Shown here one piece after another: positions 23,797 to 33,823 of a DNA stretch of 64,000 nt. Source of the DNA: Crocodylus rhombifer (Eukaryota > Chordata > Crocodylia > Crocodylidae); NCBI GenBank assembly GCA_038503035.1, contig JAVSML010024002.1, positions 190,587-254,586 of the forward strand, in the 5' to 3' direction. The first letter of the stretch is position 1; each line of letters opens with the position of its first letter. The translations under genes were made by a program, and so were the position numbers. The notes under the pieces were generated by a model, which was given only the letters and a program-made list of their open reading frames with translations, searched no databases and was not told where the DNA came from.

Positions 23797-24149
23797 CAGG
23801 GATTTTCAACCTTTTTAAAAGAGCGAACCCATTCTGGTGGATACCCCTCCTGGACTGTATGCCTTCTGGCTGTGGAGGTGGGGGGGTGGTCCCCTGGCTG
23901 CTGGACATCGGGCGGGGGTACTTGAGCACAGAGAAGTGGCATGCAGTGGTGGCAAATAATGCTGGATGGTGGTGCCACGTGCCTCCAGTGGGTGAGCCAA
24001 ACTGCGATGGCGGCTCAGCGTGCTGAATGGCCCTGCCCCCTATGGCATACCTTCCCAAGTACCCCCGCTTTTCTATGCTACTGTTGCCTTCCACTGGGGC
24101 CTTTCCAAGTACCTCCAGGGGTACATGCAGCCATGGTGGACAACCCATG
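23797..24149. mobile_element. hAT-like element inside integrase, with 8-bp target duplication
   Basis: The left end CAGGGATTTTCAACCTTTTT is a Charlie-type hAT terminus and the right end (GGTGGACAACCCATG) is its decayed complement. Subterminal AGTACCTCCAGGGGTAC is also typical. TTCCATGT (23789-23796) and TTCTATGT (24150-24157) flank it and match at seven of eight positions. The insert separates the CxxC-containing N-terminal part of integrase from its core. GC-rich interior, no transposase. Confidence 0.88.
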
Positions 24150-24330
24150 TTCTATGTCATTATTTATGTTGGGCCGATATAGAGCAACCCTTGCCCTCCT
24201 TCTGCATTTTTTCAATGTTTCATTGTCCCTTATGTATTCTGTTTAACATATCTTTGTTTAGCACTGTTGGAACAACAAGTTATGAGCCTCTGAACAAAAT
24301 GCTATTCAGTACTGACAGCTCTTTCTTGAA

Positions 24331-24555
24331 CTAAGAGTAGGGGCTAGCTATATGTTTTCTGGGCCAACCAGCACAAATAGCTGTTATCACTTTTTGCAAC
24401 GTGGTGTTGTGAGCAATAGCTTCTGCAGCTAGTGCCCGCTTTATATCTGTGACAGGAATCATCACTCTTTTAATTAGATTAACCTGTACTATGTCTGAGT
24501 CTGGAATTCTGTCATTTTCTGTTGTCATATGCTCTGGACAACATATCTGCAGCAA
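24331..24555 (-). pseudogene. Gypsy RNase H to integrase linker region
   Basis: Minus-strand frame continuing downstream of RNase H: DSDIVQVNLIKRVMIPVTDI and KRALAAEAIAHNTTLQKVIT resemble the linker and integrase N-terminal approach of Mag-like Gypsy polyproteins. It is interrupted before the zinc-binding region, which lies nearer 23800. Assignment is by position and general wording and is less certain than for the neighbouring domains. Confidence 0.6.
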
Positions 24556-24994
24556 GTAGATGTTTTCCTGGTGTGTACTTTATGTTCAGATCATATATTT
24601 GCAGTTGAAAGAAAAGTCTCTGTAATCTGTGTGGCAGGGTTGATAACCCTTTCTTTCCTATACTTACCAAAGGGTTATGATCAGTTTCAACTATCACAGG
24701 CTTCCCATAGATGAATATATGAAATTTCTTACAGCCATATACCAGAACTAAACTTTCTTTCTCAATTTGTGCATATTGATACTCTGATTTAGAGAGTGCC
24801 CTGGATGCATATTCTACTGGTCCCCAGCTATGCCCATGTTTTTGAAGCAAAGCCGCTCCAATGCCTTCTTTAGAAGCATCTGTTGACAATTTAATGGGTC
24901 TTTTAGATTCATAGTATTTTAGTACTAGATCTTTCATTATTTCTTTCAAAATTTTAAATTCAGCTTCATGTTTGTTGCCATATCCACTGAGCAT
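24512..24994 (-). pseudogene. Gypsy RNase H domain
   Basis: The best preserved part of the element: 160 codons without a stop. LSTDASKEGIGAALLQKHGH holds the first catalytic aspartate; PVEYASRALSKSEYQYAQIE includes the conserved glutamate after it; KPVIVETDHNPLV holds the TDH motif; YTPGKHLLAADMLSRAY is the end of the tethered RNase H. In a live element it removes RNA from the RNA-DNA hybrid during reverse transcription. Here it is a remnant, since adjacent domains are broken. Confidence 0.92.
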
Positions 24995-25082
24995 TCTTTT
25001 GTAGGAGTGATCTAAGGTGTTTGGTCTGCTTTGCTAAGTGAGGTAGATATTTCTGTAAAAAACTGATCATTCCCAGTAATCT

Positions 25083-25908
25083 TTACACTCCTTCCTTATC
25101 CATAGCAGGTGGCATGCTTGTAATGACTTTAACCCTTGCAGGATAGATTTGCACCTCTTTCTCAGAGAGCTTTCCTCCCATATATGTTATTTCTTTGACC
25201 CTGAATTTGCATTTCTGTTTGTTCAGTTTCAAACCTACTGTGCAAGCTCTTTCTAGTGCCCTTCTTAGTCTCAAGTCATATTCATCTATAGTAAAAAAAA
25301 GTTTGAGGAATATTATATACCCAAACAAAATGAAACCTTTGAACAGTATAATTTCTATGCAAGACAACAGAAAGAATGTGAGACAATAGGCGAGACTGTC
25401 AAAGACCTCATACTGCTGAGCCAGACATGCAACTATGGAGACCTAAAAGAGTCCATGATCAGAGACCAAATAGTATTTGGTATTGTTGGCTCTGGATTTA
25501 GGAGTGAATGAATGAATAAATCATCAATAGAAACCATAGTTCCATCAAGACCTTCAAAAATGTGTTGCACCTTTCTGTGAAATACTTCATATGCAAAACA
25601 CAGTTGAAACGGAAGTGTATGAAAGCAATACCTTCCAAAGGGTGTATTGAAGGTACATAATCTAGTGCTGTTCTTTTCTAGGGGAACTTGCCAAAACCCA
25701 GAAGAAGCATCCAAAGTGGAGAAATATTTAGCTTCTGCCATGTTGCCAAAAACCTCTTCCCTGGTGGGAATGGAAAATGCTCCCTTTTGATGTACCTGTT
25801 CATTTGCTTATGATCCAGACACAATCTCAAAGATCCATCTTTTTTTTCTATTATGACTAGTGAATGAACCCAAGTAGTTTGTTGCTCTACTTTTTCTATT
25901 ATGTCCAT
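25083..25908 (-). pseudogene. Gypsy reverse transcriptase, split by inverted gag copy
   Basis: From 25908 the minus strand gives HSLVIIEKKDGSLRLCLDHK (fingers), then from 25741 YFSTLDASSGFWQVPLEKNS with the first catalytic aspartate, FGRYCFHTLPF and GTMVSIDDLFIHS with the catalytic DD pair (the usual tyrosine-x-DD is SIDD here). The frame is cut at about 25505 and resumes at about 25295 with TIDEYDLRLRRALERACTVG, the thumb and connection start. Overlapping frames at 25678-25741 show one frameshift. Function is lost. Confidence 0.9.
25300..25503 (+). repeat. inverted 0.2-kb copy of gag inside RT
   Basis: The plus strand here reads a gag fragment, for example YIPKQNE, then RQQKECETI, then SQTCNYGDLKESMIRDQIVF. 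The true gag on the minus strand at about 27427-27223 reads the same words (RQTCNYGDLKEFMIRNQIVF). So about 205 bp of gag sits in reverse orientation exactly between the catalytic loop and the thumb of RT. Nucleotide agreement is roughly 90 percent by eye. No target duplication was found, which favours a template switch or local inversion-duplication over ordinary transposition. Confidence 0.9.
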
Positions 25909-26139
25909 GTTAACTAATCTGTCTCATTCCTTTTTCAGTTTCTCCCTCAGTACAAGGGGGACATTTTTTGGAGCATGTACAGTAGGAAGGTTTGGTGCTC
26001 TTAATTCTATCTTGTACTCAGTTGATAGTTTCCCTATGGCTTAAAACACATCATGAAACTCTTCTTCTTTGTTCTTCCTTTCTAGTCCCTCGGTGGCATC
26101 CATTTTCTTAATTAAATCTAGAGTTTTACACATTCACAA

Positions 26140-26402
26140 CCCAGTAATTGGTACTAGCTTTCTTGGAACTATTACAAACTGATTTTCACTATATTACCCT
26201 TGTGTCTAATGTGCAGTGCACAAACACTCTTGGGTGCAATCATGTTCCAATTATATGCTGTAAGTCTCATTTATTCTCAGAGCACACAGGTTTAGTTTTC
26301 TTTTTTTTTTTTTTAAAATAATGTATTCTGTTATTACATTGACCTGTGGCCCTGTATCTAATTTAAAAGTTACCATTAGTCCATTGGTGTCCAGGGTGAT
26401 TG
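26140..26402 (-). pseudogene. Gypsy aspartic protease remnant
   Basis: Reading the complement from 26402 gives MTITLDTNGLMVTFKLDTG followed by PQVNVI: the LDTG active-site motif of retropepsins with the typical hydrophobic surroundings. It is placed between gag and RT as expected. Downstream stops break the frame. The start just after a GC-rich insertion suggests the upstream gag-protease junction has been lost. Confidence 0.75.
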
Positions 26403-26403
26403 T

Positions 26404-27210
26404 CATAGGTGGTGGAAGGGGGCAGGGCTAACAGGGCATAACTCCCCTAAACATGGGGTAATGGTAGGGCTACAAAGCAGCCTGTCCTGGGCTTCCATGG
26501 CTGCAGCAGGGGTGGGGAGGGGCATGCACACAGCAGTGAGGGAGGGAGTGGGGCTAGGGCTAGGGGAGGGGCAGGCACTGCACAGCTGAGGTGGGGTGGA
26601 GTGTGGGAATGAGCCACGAGTGTCTTGTCTGGGGGCTGCAGCTCCTGCTATTGCACACACCCCAGGTGGCAGAGGAGGTGTGTGCCCCCAGGTCTGTGCG
26701 GGACTAGGCAGGCTGCCACTGCAGCCTGGGGCCAGGGGTGGTGCTGGGCTCTTCCCAGTGGGTGTTGGGCTGGGCTGGGCTGCACTCGGGGTAGGTGGCA
26801 ACGGTGCTGGGAGTGGGGCTACAGGGTGGGGGCTGCAGCCACTGTCAGACCACCATGGCCTTTCCATTTGACAATAGGTAAATTTATTGATACAAAGTGA
26901 TAACAGAAAAGAAGAAATACAAACAATCAAGCAATTATATAGCTACCAATTCTAGGGCTGTCATCAAAGACTAGATACATCTGGTGAGGATGTAGGCTTC
27001 ATTCTGAGGCTCACTCTTAGGTGTCAGATGTCTTCAGCCTGGAGGTGGGATGCTGAGGCCCATACCCTCTCCAGTCTCCAATGAGAAGGGCTGGTGGTGT
27101 GCCCTCTGTCCGTGGTGGCCTCAGGGACCAAAATGTTGATTCACAGGGCAAGCTTCAGTACACAACTCCTGCTTCTGGCATCCTCCCCAGGCCTGCTTGG
27201 AACAAGGCAT
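26404..27210. mobile_element. composite insertion between gag and protease
   Basis: Sequence between the protease start and the gag frame is foreign to the element. It has two parts. 26404-26868 is very GC-rich, beginning CATAGGTGGTGG. 26869-27210 is mixed composition, and its last 75 bp (about 27127-27200) recurs in inverse orientation at about 29204-29275 (shared word GGGCAAGCTTCAG.ACACAACTCCTGCTTCTG). Neither part has a recognisable protein. Boundaries are approximate and the class is unknown. Confidence 0.5.
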
Positions 27211-27214
27211 TTGG

Positions 27215-27690
27215 GTCCTAAATCCAGAGCCAACAATATCAAATACTATTTGGTTTCTGATCATGAACTCTTTTAGGTCTCCATAGTTGCATGTCTGGCG
27301 CAGCAGTATGCAGTCTTTGACAGTCACTTCTATTGTCTCACATTCTTTCTGTTGCCTCACATGGAAATTATACTGTTCAAAGATTTCATTTTGTTTGGGT
27401 ATATAATATTCCTCAAACCTTTTTATTACTGTGCCATAGGTTTTCTGTTCTGCTTCTGATGGTTGTGGGCTATTATAAAGAGACAGAGCTGCTTCTGGGC
27501 CTGCTAAATTAAAAAAAAAAAGCTACCTTGGGTGAATCTTTCTTCTCTGTGGCTCCACTGACCATCATATATATGGTGAAGCTCTGCTGAAATTTCTTAT
27601 AGTTTTCTGCTGCATGGCAGGACAGCTTTAACTCCTGTGGAATGCTGAGATTTCCATTATTTTTGTCTTTCTTTGTTCCTCATTCTTAGT
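27215..27690 (-). pseudogene. Gypsy gag (capsid) fragment
   Basis: The minus strand near 27430-27223 encodes a capsid-like stretch: EEYYIPKQNE, RQQKECETIEVTVKDCILLR, QTCNYGDLKEFMIRNQIVFD, IVGSGFR. This pattern (basic helix, then CNYGDLKE, then IRNQIVFDIVGSG) is standard for Gypsy capsid. Upstream sequence to 27690 includes ETYGTVIKRFEEYY-like wording with a stop or indel. Any nucleocapsid zinc knuckle is missing, presumably lost at the insertion boundary. Confidence 0.8.
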
Positions 27691-27696
27691 ACCATA

Positions 27697-27850
27697 AGTT
27701 TTTCTCAAAAGACCTAGGATTTAAGACTGTAGAACAATAAAATTCATTTTGGAGCATAGTACCTTGCCTACAGCTCTGTTGTTCCCTCCTGCAATTCCTA
27801 GGCAAATCTAACAACTTATAATACACAACACACCTAAAGGTATCCACATA
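27697..27850 (-). repeat. 5' LTR of the Gypsy element
   Basis: About 154 bp aligned with the left LTR. On the element's strand it starts near GTGGATACCTTTAGG and ends near CTTTTGAGAAAAA. The inner flank on that strand contains TGGTACTAAGAATGAGG, a weak candidate for a primer-binding site of the TGGTA type. A (CA)n tract at 27847-27865 obscures the outer boundary and target duplication. Confidence 0.75.
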
Positions 27851-27865
27851 CACACACACACACAG

Positions 27866-30639
27866 AGGCACCGAAAACTATGTACCTTGTGATGGCTGCT
27901 CAGAAGGCCATAAAGTTAGCTGGTATTCCTCGGCAAAAGATACTCATTTCATAGTTGAGATTCTTCCTGGAAGGTGGAAAGGCAAAGTTTAACTTTCCAT
28001 AGTAAATGCATAACCCAAGGTCACAGCAAAAGCACTGGTTTCATGGAAACATAGAGAAACCCTGCTTTTACCTATGCTACTGACCAGTATTTATCAAGCA
28101 ATTGATTGTGCTGGGTGACTAAAAGTTATTTTAGTTCAGTGGCCTAGACAAAAAATGATGAAAAAAAAATATTTGTATCAAATTAAGCATATTTGGGGGG
28201 AGTTTCAGCATAATGGGGAAAGATGTTTTGAATCAACCCCCAAAAATTAGGTTTACAAGACAAACTTTTAATTATAGCAAGCATACAGTAACACATTATT
28301 TCTTATACAGATTTTTATGTCTATTGAATCCTGTTCATTATATAGATCTATTCCAACACACAGCTTTGGGCTAAATTCTGTTGTGAATTTGTAGAAACCA
28401 TTTCTACCTGTGTAACTGAGATCAAAACAGGAATTAGGAATTAATTAGGAATTAAAGCCATGTCCCCATAAATGATTATGGGGAAGGTATGGTGTCTTCA
28501 TAACCCCATGCAGACTGGAGTCTAAATAATAATAATTTTGCAACATAAATTAACCATTGAAATAGCAGATTAAGGGATGTGGTAAAATTCTCCTTCATTT
28601 GAAGTTTTAACTCAAGACTGGGTGTTTTTCTAAAGGATACACTCCAATTTAGCCAAAGTTTTACATAGGCTTGATTCAGGAATTCTTAGGAAAAAAGATA
28701 AGGGTCATGTTGTATAGAAAGTTAGACAAGATAACTGTAATAGTCTCTGCTGGACTAACAATTCATACTATACCTCAGTTCCTCCCTGGCCTCTCTATGG
28801 AGTAAAATGTTTGAAACTAAAGGGATCCTAAATGGCCTATGGCTTATCTATCTTATCTACAGTACTGCAGCAGCCAGTCCTGGGAAAGATGGCACCGTCT
28901 GGAGACCCAGAGTTCAAGAGTAAGTGCTGTGGATGAGCCCATAGCAGGTTTACTGGTGAACTTCTAGGTCTGGAGAGTGCCTGCATGCTCAGGTGAGTGA
29001 GGTGAGCTCAGGTGAATCCTCTCCAGGGACAGCTGGTGTTGTGGTGTAGACAAGCCTCTAATATCAACTGGGGGGGCTTACTGGGGTGAAGGCTCGGTGG
29101 GTTGTCTTCGAGGGGCCCTAGGACTCTCTGTAATATAGGTTGGATTGAAGGCCACGGATGGTGGGAGGTACGTGTCAGGGCCTGCTGTGACATGAAAAGT
29201 CCAAGCAGCCTTGGGGAGGCTGTCAGAAGCAGGAGTTGTGTGCTGAAGCTTGCCCTGGGAATTAACATTTTCAATATGTTTCAACTTACAGATATGCATA
29301 AATCTCTTATAGGGTTTGCAGTGTACTGTAGAGACACCTGACCTAACTGAGGTACTGCAAGCAGTATAGTCACGGCAGCATGGACCTCCATGTGGACTAA
29401 ATCACCTGGCTTAGAAGCAGCTACTGCAGGTTTCCAGTACCCATTTGGAGGCTTCTCTATAGCATGTGCAGTGCAGGTATAGCCTATGAAAGATTTGTGC
29501 CTCTGTGTAAATGCAAACACATTTCCAAGTGGAATCAAACTGTGTGCTTTAAATTTCTTGGAGCCAGCCTATCAGTTAAATATGTGTTTGCAAACTGTTT
29601 TAAAATGTGTCTTTTGTTGCTTTCCTGCTTTTTCTGAAAAGTACATATTTAGGTAATTTATGGTAGGATGTATTTATAGTACCTTTTCTTATTTCAAATT
29701 CATTCATGTAGGTACACACATGCTATACAGTTTATCTGACAAACTGGAACAAATCCAAGGCAGACATTCTGAGCCTTGTAGTAAATACAGTATATACATA
29801 CACTAGATGTTTGCTAAATGTGTGTTGTATACTTAAGAATGTCTTCTGATCTTCCACGTAAATCCATATTTACAGAAAAGTTTTAAATGCATGTTTTCCC
29901 ATGTGTACACAGTAGCTATGTGCCATATAACTACCACACATGTAGGCACAACAGACAGATTCTCATGAGATTTATTTTAGTTGTTAGGCATGTGCCAAAA
30001 CCACCCTACAAAGTGAGAAATACAAAATGTCAGCATTTTTTGTCAAAGAACCACAACGAATGTTTAGATCATCTCTACTGAACTGATCTTTTGGTTTGTG
30101 CCATTAAATTTAGTCATTTTGAAGTCAGTCAGTCAGAAACAGTATCAAATTCTTTTCTATTTTTGTCATGCTTCTAAAGTGAAAGATTGTAAATGAAAAA
30201 GGAAGTTTGCCACAAGTGTGAGGGGTGGTGATGTCACACTTAATCTTGAAATGAATTTAAGATACAGATGTATGTCTCTTGATAATTCTACAGATCATAT
30301 CTCTGTAGGATGTGAGGACCACAGAAATATAAAAGCATTTATTTCACTACTCATAAGTGAGGTAAGACAATCTTATTATGGCAGTTTACCAGTAAGGATC
30401 TGAAGCAGGCAGTGAATGAGTGACTTGCATAATATTGCAAATGACTACCTGTGACAAAGCCAGGAAGTCATGCCAGGTCAGAATAACAGTCTAGTGCCCT
30501 AATTGTAAAATTACCTTCCCTGTCATGATGGCAGATATCAGAACCAGTTTCAAAGAAGTCAGTAATATATTAGCTTTACATGATGATAAGAGACTGGTGA
30601 AACCAGACTTTCAAGCTGTGAAATTTCCATTGCCTCCTT
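27866..30639. other. no host gene seen; a repeat segment and an unassigned frame
   Basis: AT-rich unique DNA apart from a 75-bp segment at about 29204-29275 shared (inverted) with 27127-27200 and an unassigned minus-strand frame at 29281-29538. Around 30400-30500 the wording GTGACTTGCATAATATTGCAAATG, CAAAGCCAGGA and CAGTCTAGTGCCCTAA resembles the tail half of an old MIR-like SINE in reverse. Confidence 0.4.
29281..29538 (-). CDS. unassigned 85-codon open frame
   Basis: I do not recognise this protein. The minus-strand frame has an orderly composition (TQRHKSFIGYTCTAHAIEKP, PNGYWKPAVAASKPGDLVHM, EVHAAVTILLAVPQLGQVSL) with one short hydrophobic stretch and no low complexity. It lies directly upstream, on the same strand, of the repeat segment at 29204-29275. 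It could be an eroded transposon or endogenous retroelement fragment, or chance. No start context, splice sites or family motif support a real gene. Confidence 0.15.
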   Translation of the reverse strand: MIPLGNVFAFTQRHKSFIGYTCTAHAIEKPPNGYWKPAVAASKPGDLVHMEVHAAVTILLAVPQLGQVSLQYTANPIRDLCISVS

Positions 30640-30751
30640 GCTCTATACTCAGGACTTCAGTCACCTTGTTATCTGCTGGGAGGGCAATACAGCAGTGCAC
30701 AGGCAATCCAGGAAGCTTTTGCGGGGTCTTGGGGACAACTTCCTGATATAA

Positions 30752-31048
30752 GTGTTGGAGAGGCTATCTAGGAGCCATGCTTTTGACCTGCTGCTCACGA
30801 ACAGGGACAAAGTAATGGGAAATGAACTAGTGGATGACAACTTGGGCAGCAGTGATCACGAGATGATTGAGTTCATGATCCTCAGGAAAGGAAGGGAAGA
30901 GAGCAGCAGAGTAAGAACCCTGGACTTCAAAAAAACAGGCTCACTGAAGGAACTGGTGGGCAGAATCCCCTGGGAGGCCAGTCTGACAAGGAAAGGAGTC
31001 CTTACTGAGGGTTCAGGAATGAACCATCTGAATGCTCAGGAAGACTAG
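30752..31048 (+). pseudogene. CR1 endonuclease C-terminal part
   Basis: LERLSRSHAFDLLLTNRDKV and DDNLGSSDHEMIEFMILRKG are the end of an apurinic-type (APE) endonuclease. SDHE contains the conserved catalytic aspartate-histidine pair near residue 44. The earlier catalytic residues (GDFN and TETW motifs) are absent because of truncation. The frame passes on into the EN-RT linker (RVRTLDFKKTG) and ends with a stop. Confidence 0.88.
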
Positions 31049-31277
31049 AAAATATGGCAGAAGACCAGTTTGGTTTAGCAGGCAACTCTTCAGTGACATA
31101 AGACACAAAAAGGAAGCTTGCAAAAAGTGGAAACCTAGACAAACAATTAGGGAGGAGTATAGGACTATTGCTTGGGCATGCAGGGATTAAATCAGGAAAG
31201 ACAAAGCACAGTTGGAATTGCATCTAGCAAGGGACTTGAAGGGTAACAAGAAGGGTTTCTAGAAGTATGTCAGCAAC

Positions 31278-32588
31278 ATGAGGAAGATTAGGGAAAGTGT
31301 AGGTCCCTTACTGAATGAGGAGGGCAACCTAGTGAGAGATGATGTGAAAAAGGCTGAAGTACTTAATGACTTTTTCATCTCAGTCTTCACAGGCAAGGTC
31401 AACTCCCAGACTGCTGCACCTGGCAGCACAGTTTGGGGAGGAGGTGAGCAGCTAAGGGTGGTAAAAGAACATTTTAGGGACTATTTGGAAAAGCTGGATG
31501 TATACAAATCCATGGGGCTGGACACGATGCACCCGAGAGCACTGAGGGAATTGGCCAATGTGATTTCAGAGCTTCTGGCCATCATCTTTGAAAACTCATG
31601 GTGATTGGGAGAGGTTCTGTATGACTGGAGAAGGGCAAATATAGCATTCATCTTTAAGAAAGGGAAGGAGAAGGATCCAGGGAATTGCAGACCAGTCAGC
31701 CTGACCTCAGTCCCTGGAAAAATCATGGATCATGTACTCAAGGAATCCATTTCTAAGCACTTGGAGGAGAAGAAGGTGACTAAGAACAGTCAACATGGAT
31801 TCACCAAGGACAAGTCACGCCTGACCAACCTGATTGCCTTCTATGATGAGCTGACTGGCTCCATAAATGCAGAAAGAGCAGTGGACATGATATACCTTGA
31901 ATTTGGCAAGGTTTTTGACATGGTCTCCCACAACAATTTCTCAAGCAAGCTAAAGAAGTATGGTTTAGATGAATAGAGTGTAAGGTGGGTAGAAAACTGG
32001 CTGGAGCATCAAGAGGTAGTGATCAGTGGCTCAATGCCTAGTTGGCCGCTGGTATCAAGTGGAATGCTGGTTTTGTTCAATATCCTCATCTGTGACCTGG
32101 AGGATGGCACAGAGTGCACCCTCAGCAAGTATGCAGATGACACCAAGCTGGGGGAGTAATAGATGCACTGGATTCAGGGCAACCTCAACAAATTGGAGGA
32201 TTGAACCAAAAGAAATTTCATGAGGTTCAATATGAACAAGCACGAAGTTCTGCACTTCATGTAGAACAATCCCATGTACTTGTACAGCCTGGGGACTGAT
32301 TGGCTAAGCAGCAGATCTGCAGAAAAGGACCTGAGGGTTACAGTGGACAATAAACTGAACATGAGCCAACAGTGTGCCCTTGTTTTTAAGAAGGGTAATG
32401 GCATACTGGGCTGCTTTAATAGGACCACTGTCAGCAGATTGAGGGAAGTGATTATTCCCCTCTATCTGACACTGGTGAGGCCACATCTGGAGTACTGTGT
32501 TCAGTTTTGTGGCCCCCACTACAGAAGGGATGTGGACAAATTAGATAGAATCCACCAGGGAGCAACAAAAATGGTTAGGGGGCTGTGA
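31278..32588 (+). pseudogene. CR1 reverse transcriptase, broken
   Basis: Frames at 31278-31604 (IRESVGPLLNEEGNLVRDDV, the linker), 31605-31976 (FIFKKGKEKDPGNCRPVSLT, NSQHGFTKDKSRLTNLIAFY, VDMIYLEFGKVFDMVSH) and about 32067-32160 ([12 protein letters not shown], then [11 protein letters not shown]) give the RT fingers and palm. YADD is intact, but the first palm aspartate region reads YLEFGK where active copies read YLDFSK or YLDFKK. The C-terminal region follows at 32274-32588 (RSAEKDLRVTVDNKLNMSQQ; VIIPLYLTLVRPHLEYCVQF). Stops at 31603-31605 and 31975-31977 prevent a full protein. Confidence 0.9.
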
Positions 32589-33544
32589 CACATGACTTAT
32601 GAAGAGAAGCTGAAGGTACTGGGCTTGTTTAGTTTGGCAAAGAGAAGACTGAAGAGGGATTTGATAGCAGCCTTTACCTGAAGGATGATCCCAAACAGGA
32701 TGGAGGTAACCTGTTTTCTGTGGTGGTAGAAAATAGAACAAGGAGCAATGGTCTCAATTTTCAGCAAGGGAAGTTTAGGTTAGATATTTGGAAAAGTTTC
32801 TTCATAAGAAGGGTAGTACTGCACTGGAACAGGTTACCCAGAGAGGCTATGTAATCTTCATCCTTGGAGGTTTTTAAGACCCAGCTAGACAAAGCCTTGG
32901 CTAGGATTATATAGTTGGGGAAGCTCCTGCTTTGAGTAGGTGGTTGGACTGTATGACCTCCTGGGTTCCCTTCCAGCCTTAATTTTCTATGATTCTATAT
33001 GGTTGATTCCACTGCAGAATATTTAGTGCCTGTAAATAGAACATAGGCAGACAAGTTTCTTTGGGTAAATCTGATATCTTTATTAGACCAAGTCAGTTAG
33101 TTGGAAAAATTCATCTTAGCAAGCTTTCAGGTATCAATACATTTCATCAGGCTGAGGAAGCATCTGCAGTTGGTCTGTGCTCTTCCTGAATAGAATGAAT
33201 ACTAAAGAAGCTAGAGGCTGGTCTGCATGCAAGAAAGGCAGTCGGTGAAGATGTAAATTGAGGAGTCAGTGGGTGAGAGACAGGCTGGGGGTGGAGGGGT
33301 AAGGGGAATGAATGTAGGTGGTAAATAGTAAAGAGTTGCATGGGGAGTCAGATGTTAAGCGGATTATAATGTTATAATCTAACATCTATATTTAGCCCAT
33401 GATTTTTTTGTATCCAGGAGGTTGATGAAGTTCATAGGCTTGTCTGTGAAAAGTGTTTTGTAAATTCCCTTTGAGGATTAGAATTGAGAGATCAGAGAGT
33501 GGTTTTCTTGTGAGAAATGTGCCCCACAGGTAATTGGGTATTCT

Positions 33545-33683
33545 TGTCTTTAATAGACTTCCAGTGTGCATTCATTCCAATGCGCAGTTGTTGTTTGGGA
33601 TCTCCTATGTATTTTCCATCAGGGCATTTGCTGCATTGGATGAGATATATTTCATTTCTGAAGGTGCAGCTGTAAGATCCAGA
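33545..33683 (-). pseudogene. Penelope GIY-YIG endonuclease fragment
   Basis: The complement from 33683 reads SGSYSCTFRNEIYLIQCSKC and PDGKYIGDPKQQLRIGMNAH. The EIYLIQC (GIY position) and KYIGD (YIG position) blocks, the CxxC and the closing histidine are the signature of Penelope GIY-YIG nucleases. The frame differs from that of the RT scrap just upstream, so the two are out of phase. It ends near the word WKSIKDK. Confidence 0.85.
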
Positions 33684-33699
33684 ACTGTATACTGTGGCA

Positions 33700-33823
33700 T
33701 ATTGTTGGCATACTGTGGGTCAGTTTTGGTGCCCATAGCTGTACCCATGGTCTGGAGGAAGTGTGGGTTATTAAAAGTGAAGTTGTTGTGTGTGAGGATG
33801 AAATGTGAGCCCTCAGATACCAC
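33700..33823 (-). pseudogene. Penelope RT scrap
   Basis: The minus-strand frame from 33823 reads HFILTHNNFTFNNPHFLQTM followed by GTAMGTKTDPQYAN. The GTAMGT..PQYAN box is diagnostic for Penelope-type RT just upstream of its catalytic YxDD motif. After AN the sequence jumps directly to the endonuclease region, so the catalytic motif is deleted. Confidence 0.88.

Larger units (their letters stand above)
21238..27850 (-). mobile_element. degenerate Ty3/Gypsy LTR retrotransposon with nested insertions
   Basis: On the minus strand the order is short LTR, gag, aspartic protease, RT, RNase H, integrase, LTR. This is the Ty3/Gypsy order, with integrase last. The LTRs are recognisable by the shared stretch AGTACCTTGCC..CAGCTCTG at 21300 and 27761. 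Next to the left LTR a minus-strand polypurine tract (AAAGGGGGAAG, complement at about 22201-22211) sits where plus-strand priming would occur. RT wording (DGSLRLCLDHKQMNRYIKRE) suggests a vertebrate Mag-like clade, which is inference. Insertions at 21388-22190, 22520-23004, 23797-24149, 25300-25503 and 26404-27210 and many stops make it inactive. Confidence 0.92.
30640..32998 (+). mobile_element. CR1 LINE, plus strand, 5'-truncated
   Basis: It starts inside the endonuclease (the plus strand reads GNTAVHRQSRK-like wording at about 30680, in a shifted frame, then VLERLSRSHAFDLLLTN at 30750) and runs through RT to a 3' end TTTTCTATGATTCTATATG at 32998. That ending defines a subfamily different from the TTTCATAGA type elsewhere in the window. 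The same ending closes the copy at 44856-46220. Several stops (for example after position 31048, at 31603 and at 31976) break it. It abuts a Penelope-like element about 50 bp downstream. Confidence 0.93.

Noticed and set aside
26403..26930. 175-codon proline-rich minus-strand frame
   Set aside because: It lies in the GC-rich insertion, is low complexity, and joins unrelated sequences. Not a gag or host protein.
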